From an uncultured Dysgonomonas sp. (GTDB taxonomy: Bacteria; Bacteroidota; Bacteroidia; Bacteroidales; Dysgonomonadaceae), in NCBI GenBank assembly GCA_945292135.1, contig CALYRA010000011.1, forward strand, positions 1 through 10,795: a DNA stretch of 10,795 nt, given 5' to 3'. Made by a program: the position numbers and the translations under genes. The first letter of the stretch is position 1. Each line of letters opens with the position of its first letter. The notes under the pieces are model-generated. The model was not told the origin of the DNA, ran no database searches, and saw only the letters and a program-made list of their open reading frames with translations. This document shows, one piece after another, positions 7,810 through 10,795 of the stretch.

Positions 7810-9182
7810 AAATAAAAACTAAAATAGCGCTTCGATACTCTTTCGTGACCGCCATATTAATGACGGTTTTCGCCACAATAATTTATTTTGTATCGGTACA
7901 CGATCGGGAAACGGAATTTTATGATGATTTGTATAAAGAAGGGGTATCGAAAGCGAATTTGTATTTCGAAGCGAAGGCAACTCCCGAGACAATGCATTCT
8001 ATCTACAAAAATAATATAGAATATATAGATGAAGTTGAAGTTGCCATTTACGACAGAAATTTCAACCTCCTTTATCATGACGCCAAAGATATAGATATCA
8101 TTAAAGAAACTCCCGAAATGATTAATAAGGTTTTGGAGAGTAAAGGAAACATTAATTTTTATGTGGGTAATTACCAGGCAATTGGATTTATATTTCATTA
8201 CAACAACACTCAATTTGTAGTCACGGCAGCCGCTTATGATGGTTATGGGTATAATAAGTTACACAAACTTGTAACCAGTCTTTCATTACTGACTATAATA
8301 TGTATTATCTTTTCCTTTATTCTGGGTTATTTTTTGGCAAAAAGAGCTTTGAAGCCTGTTTCTGAAATATCGGACAAAATGAAAGATATCACTGCAAATA
8401 ATTTGGGTTTGCGTTTACTTACTTACAACGAAAATGACGAGTTTGGCGAGCTGGCTACATCTTTTAATAAAGCGTTGGACATTATCGAATCTTCTTTCGA
8501 ATCACAGAAGATGTTTGTAAGCAATGTTTCTCACGAATTACGAACTCCATTATCAGCTTTGATCGGAGAAATCGATTTTGCCTTATTGAAAGAACGAACG
8601 GTAGCAGATTATATAAATACGTTGCAAAACTCAAAGTATGATGCTACGCGATTGATAAAGCTTGTCAATGGATTGTTAGATTTGGCTAAGGCGGGTTATG
8701 ATGAGAGTAAAATATCCATGACGGAAGTACGTATTGATGAGGTGATACTGGATGCGCGTGAAAACGTATTGAAAGCTAATAGTCAGTATAAGATAGATAT
8801 ACTTCTTACCGAATCCAGCGAAGATGATACCGAATTAATAATTATAGGAAATGAATATTTGTTGAAGACAGCTTTTATCAATCTGATGGAGAATAATTGC
8901 AAATTTTCGGATAACACTACTTCCATTGTCAAGATATATTCGCGGAAAGAATCGATTCATATAAGTTTCTCCGATTCAGGTATCGGCATCCCTCAAAAGG
9001 ATTTAAAAAACATTTTCAAACCATTTTATAGGGGTACAAACAAGGAATTTATCGGTGGTAATGGCATAGGACTAGCCCTCGTTGACAAGGTCATCAAAAC
9101 GCATAAAGGTAAGATTGAGGTGGATTCAATAATAGATACAGGTACTGTATTTAATGTTGAATTTCCACATTTCAGAAAATAA
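7806..9182 (+). CDS. Membrane sensor histidine kinase (HAMP-HisKA-HATPase)
   Basis: Partner kinase of the preceding regulator, 458 residues. Domains in order: TM1 (about 11-30), a periplasmic sensor of about 120 residues (31-153), TM2 (about 155-177), HAMP (about 178-230), and HisKA with phospho-acceptor His243 in SHELRTP. An ATP-binding domain (about 345-456) follows, with N-box NLMENNCKFSD, G1 DSGIGIP, F-box IFKPFYR and G2 GGNGIGLAL. All catalytic motifs are intact. The sensor starts with an acidic cluster (Asp33, Glu35, Glu37, Asp40, Asp41, Glu45) and has five His between 32 and 153, which could suit a divalent cation ligand, though that is inference. The ATG overlaps the regulator stop in an ATGA, so translation is coupled. 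It is the last gene of the plus-strand run, with a hairpin about 195 bases downstream. I do not recognise the sensor as a named domain. Confidence 0.92.
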   Translation: MKIKTKIALRYSFVTAILMTVFATIIYFVSVHDRETEFYDDLYKEGVSKANLYFEAKATPETMHSIYKNNIEYIDEVEVAIYDRNFNLLYHDAKDIDIIKETPEMINKVLESKGNINFYVGNYQAIGFIFHYNNTQFVVTAAAYDGYGYNKLHKLVTSLSLLTIICIIFSFILGYFLAKRALKPVSEISDKMKDITANNLGLRLLTYNENDEFGELATSFNKALDIIESSFESQKMFVSNVSHELRTPLSALIGEIDFALLKERTVADYINTLQNSKYDATRLIKLVNGLLDLAKAGYDESKISMTEVRIDEVILDARENVLKANSQYKIDILLTESSEDDTELIIIGNEYLLKTAFINLMENNCKFSDNTTSIVKIYSRKESIHISFSDSGIGIPQKDLKNIFKPFYRGTNKEFIGGNGIGLALVDKVIKTHKGKIEVDSIIDTGTVFNVEFPHFRK

Positions 9183-9376
9183 TTCATTCAGATTTTAACG
9201 TCATCGCTTTTGTCTTCCACGGCTGATTATCTTTGAGTCTTATTATCTGTTTAATCTTCTATCCTGTCTTGATGTTCGTCCAAGTATAGGTCATATCAAC
9301 AGATTAACGACGATATACAATGATATATTCTGACCGAAAGGTTTTTCATTATCTATTATCAATTATCTAAACAACG

Positions 9377-9407
9377 CGACTCAGGATATAATTTATACCC
9401 TGAGTCG
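9377..9407. terminator. Hairpin between convergent genes, probable bidirectional terminator
   Basis: CGACTCAGG (9377-9385) pairs perfectly with CCTGAGTCG (9399-9407). The stem continues after one A.C mismatch with four A/T pairs and closes on a three-base loop. It lies 17 bases beyond the lipoprotein stop on the minus strand and about 195 bases after the kinase stop on the plus strand. The flanks are T-rich but broken on both sides (TATTTGTT on plus, GTTGTTTAG on minus), so termination may be imperfect. The rest of 9183-9423 shows no supported gene. Confidence 0.65.
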
Positions 9408-9423
9408 TATTTGTTAATATTGA

Positions 9424-10620
9424 TTATTCATTAATAATAGTTACTGCTTTCAGAAGTTCTGTTTCACCAAGCGTAAGTTTTGGAGTTGCGACTGCCGTCT
9501 TAGCATCTATTGCATAAACGGTTGGCTTGCCAGCAGTAAGGTTGATCGGTAAATAAATCGCACCTGCTGCTGCTCCCGGCCAAGCAATACTCTTAATATT
9601 TTCTCTTGTTGGAAGACCTGTCACCCATTTAAATGATTTATCACTCATTTTAACTACTGCAAATTTTCCTGAAGCATCCATATTCCCATGTTTTTCTTTA
9701 TCATAGTAAAATTCAAGCAAGAAATAATCATCGCTGATATGGAATACTTTACGGAAATGATAACCATCTGATGCCGCAAGTATATCAAATAAATAGTTCT
9801 TATCGAAAGTATTTGTTCCTTTAGCAATTTTTACGGCTCCAACTCCATTTTTGCCGTTTCCGGAAAAGACATATACATTCGAATTTCCATCAATACCGAT
9901 CTGAGAATAACGGACACTACGCCATGCGCCGTAAGAAGCACCTACGCGTTTATCGTAAACTACATCTGAAATGTTAAGGTTGTAATCTGTAAGCGCTACT
10001 GCCGCTGAATCTCTGTTTGCATAATAAAGCGCAACAGCTAATTGGTTATTACCTCTGTCTACTACACCTGTTATTGAAGGCGTAGTTTTATCTATCGCAA
10101 ATTTTTCCAGATTTACAAGTTTATCATTTCCTGTTATCGTAGCGTTACTTCTCGATACAACCATTACTGTAGCATTGCTGATAGCGGCTGCGTAAGAATA
10201 AGCTCCAAATGTTCCCGTATTACCAAAATTCTTTAGTTTAACAGGCTCTCCTAATTTTTGAAGTTTATTATCAACTACTTCATATGATCTTAAACCGGCG
10301 CTTCCCAATTCGACAGCTCCACGTCCGTAAATATATCCCGTAAATACTTTAGATTGCGGATTATAAGACACTTGAGTAAAAGCATCCTTTGTATATAACG
10401 CATCTGCGTTTTTATAAACGGATATATCTTTCAATGTTGATAAATCGTCAACGATTAATAGAGAGTTACCGCCTTTTAAATCTTGTTGTGCATCTCCTGC
10501 GGTTATAACAAAACGAACTTTTGTTTGATCATCGTCATCATCATCATCGCTACACGACATGAAAAATAATCCTCCTAAAAGGATTAATGAAACGAGTTTT
10601 AAAAATTTAAAATTTCTCAT
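9424..10620 (-). CDS. Putative surface-exposed lipoprotein, DUF4374/XusB-like
   Basis: A 398-residue predicted lipoprotein. The signal peptide RNFKFLKL...LLGGLFF ends in FMSC with Cys23 as lipidation site. Ser24 and seven Asp (25-31) follow, which fits the Bacteroidetes lipoprotein export signal that sends lipoproteins to the cell surface. The mature part is rich in beta strands with recurring Tyr, Gly and Asn turns (for example FGAYSYAAAI, VGASYGAWRS, DSAAVALTDYNL, AIYLPINL), compatible with a beta-propeller. From memory it resembles the DUF4374 group, some members of which sit beside TonB-dependent receptors and, as XusB in Bacteroides, capture siderophores. That assignment is not certain, and no receptor gene is visible here. 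A truncated paralogue lies 32 bases upstream on the same strand, so the two probably form an operon. No -7 element is seen in the gap; expression likely comes from further upstream. Confidence 0.65.
   Translation of the reverse strand: MRNFKFLKLVSLILLGGLFFMSCSDDDDDDDQTKVRFVITAGDAQQDLKGGNSLLIVDDLSTLKDISVYKNADALYTKDAFTQVSYNPQSKVFTGYIYGRGAVELGSAGLRSYEVVDNKLQKLGEPVKLKNFGNTGTFGAYSYAAAISNATVMVVSRSNATITGNDKLVNLEKFAIDKTTPSITGVVDRGNNQLAVALYYANRDSAAVALTDYNLNISDVVYDKRVGASYGAWRSVRYSQIGIDGNSNVYVFSGNGKNGVGAVKIAKGTNTFDKNYLFDILAASDGYHFRKVFHISDDYFLLEFYYDKEKHGNMDASGKFAVVKMSDKSFKWVTGLPTRENIKSIAWPGAAAGAIYLPINLTAGKPTVYAIDAKTAVATPKLTLGETELLKAVTIINE
10528..10548 (-). repeat. GAT/GAC codon run encoding the poly-Asp surface-export signal
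   Basis: Seven successive Asp codons, six GAT and one GAC, directly behind the lipidated Cys-Ser of the lipoprotein. On the DNA this is a trinucleotide repeat interrupted once. Slippage would change the length of the acidic tract in whole codons without a frameshift. Confidence 0.8.
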
Positions 10621-10652
10621 TGTTTAATAAATTATAATTTAATTGAATATGA

Positions 10653-10793
10653 TTAATTAACTGACAGATGCCCTATGGCTCTGATTTGAGTTGCTCCTTT
10701 GATAGATAAGCTTTTGACAGCTTGGGTTGCGTTAGGCTTTATAACGTAGATAGCAGCATTTTCTTTATATTCTGTTATTGGCAGGTAAATGCT
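10653..10793 (-). CDS. C-terminal end of a second, paralogous lipoprotein-type gene (5' part outside window)
   Basis: The minus-strand frame is open from the right edge to a TAA at 10653-10655 and encodes 46 residues. They align end to end with the C-terminus of the neighbouring lipoprotein: SIYLPITEY...AAIYVIKPNATQAV against AIYLPINL...PTVYAIDAKTAVAT, ending in HLSVN against TIINE. The match shows this is the tail of a related protein (same DUF4374-like fold by inference) and not random sequence. Its stop is 32 bases before the start of the next gene, which suggests co-transcription. Whether it has its own signal peptide cannot be seen. The fragment is too short for an independent functional call. 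Confidence 0.7.
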   Translation of the reverse strand, partial: SIYLPITEYKENAAIYVIKPNATQAVKSLSIKGATQIRAIGHLSVN

Positions 10794-10795
10794 TT

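Noticed and set aside
7857..8213. 118-codon minus-strand frame opposite the kinase sensor
   Set aside because: Lies wholly inside the kinase gene and reads as a low-complexity Ile/Phe/Tyr-rich shadow.

Overview
The window looks like Bacteroidales chromosome (a Dysgonomonas/Parabacteroides-like genome is a guess). Three things point there: candidate promoters with the Bacteroidetes -7 element TAnnTTTG, an adaptor lipoprotein and an OmpR/HisKA pair of typical Bacteroidetes style, and a lipoprotein with a Cys-Ser-poly-Asp start (surface-export signal) that resembles the Bacteroidetes-restricted DUF4374 group. The DNA is moderately AT-rich throughout, and I see no insertion sequence, tRNA, rRNA or CRISPR array.

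Layout. (1) 2-1243 (+): C-terminal half of an MgtA-type P-type Mg2+ ATPase, cut by the left edge. (2) 1244-1626: a 383-base non-coding stretch. It holds a promoter-like element followed by a nested inverted repeat, then four direct repeats at an exact 11-bp period just upstream of a second promoter element. (3) 1627-9182 (+): five tightly packed genes: periplasmic adaptor lipoprotein, heavy-metal-type RND pump, TolC-family outer-membrane channel, OmpR-family response regulator and sensor histidine kinase. (4) 9183-9423: convergent intergenic region with a strong hairpin that can serve as a two-way terminator. (5) 9424-10793 (-): two tandem paralogous lipoprotein-type genes, the upstream one cut by the right edge.

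How the parts work together. The three pump genes encode a complete inner-membrane/periplasm/outer-membrane exporter of the Czc/Cus class. The regulator and kinase immediately downstream, on the same strand, are the likely control pair. The 11-bp repeats upstream of the pump promoter have the geometry of tandem half-sites for OmpR/PhoB-type regulators, and the promoter lacks a -33 element, so the simplest reading is that the phosphorylated regulator activates the pump operon there. The TCS genes also have their own candidate promoter inside the end of the channel gene. The Mg2+ importer upstream adds a divalent-cation theme but is probably a separate unit. The minus-strand lipoproteins are probably a different system (surface ligand capture, perhaps iron/siderophore). 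None of the gene families is new; the most informative signals are the regulator-box array and the tandem surface lipoproteins.
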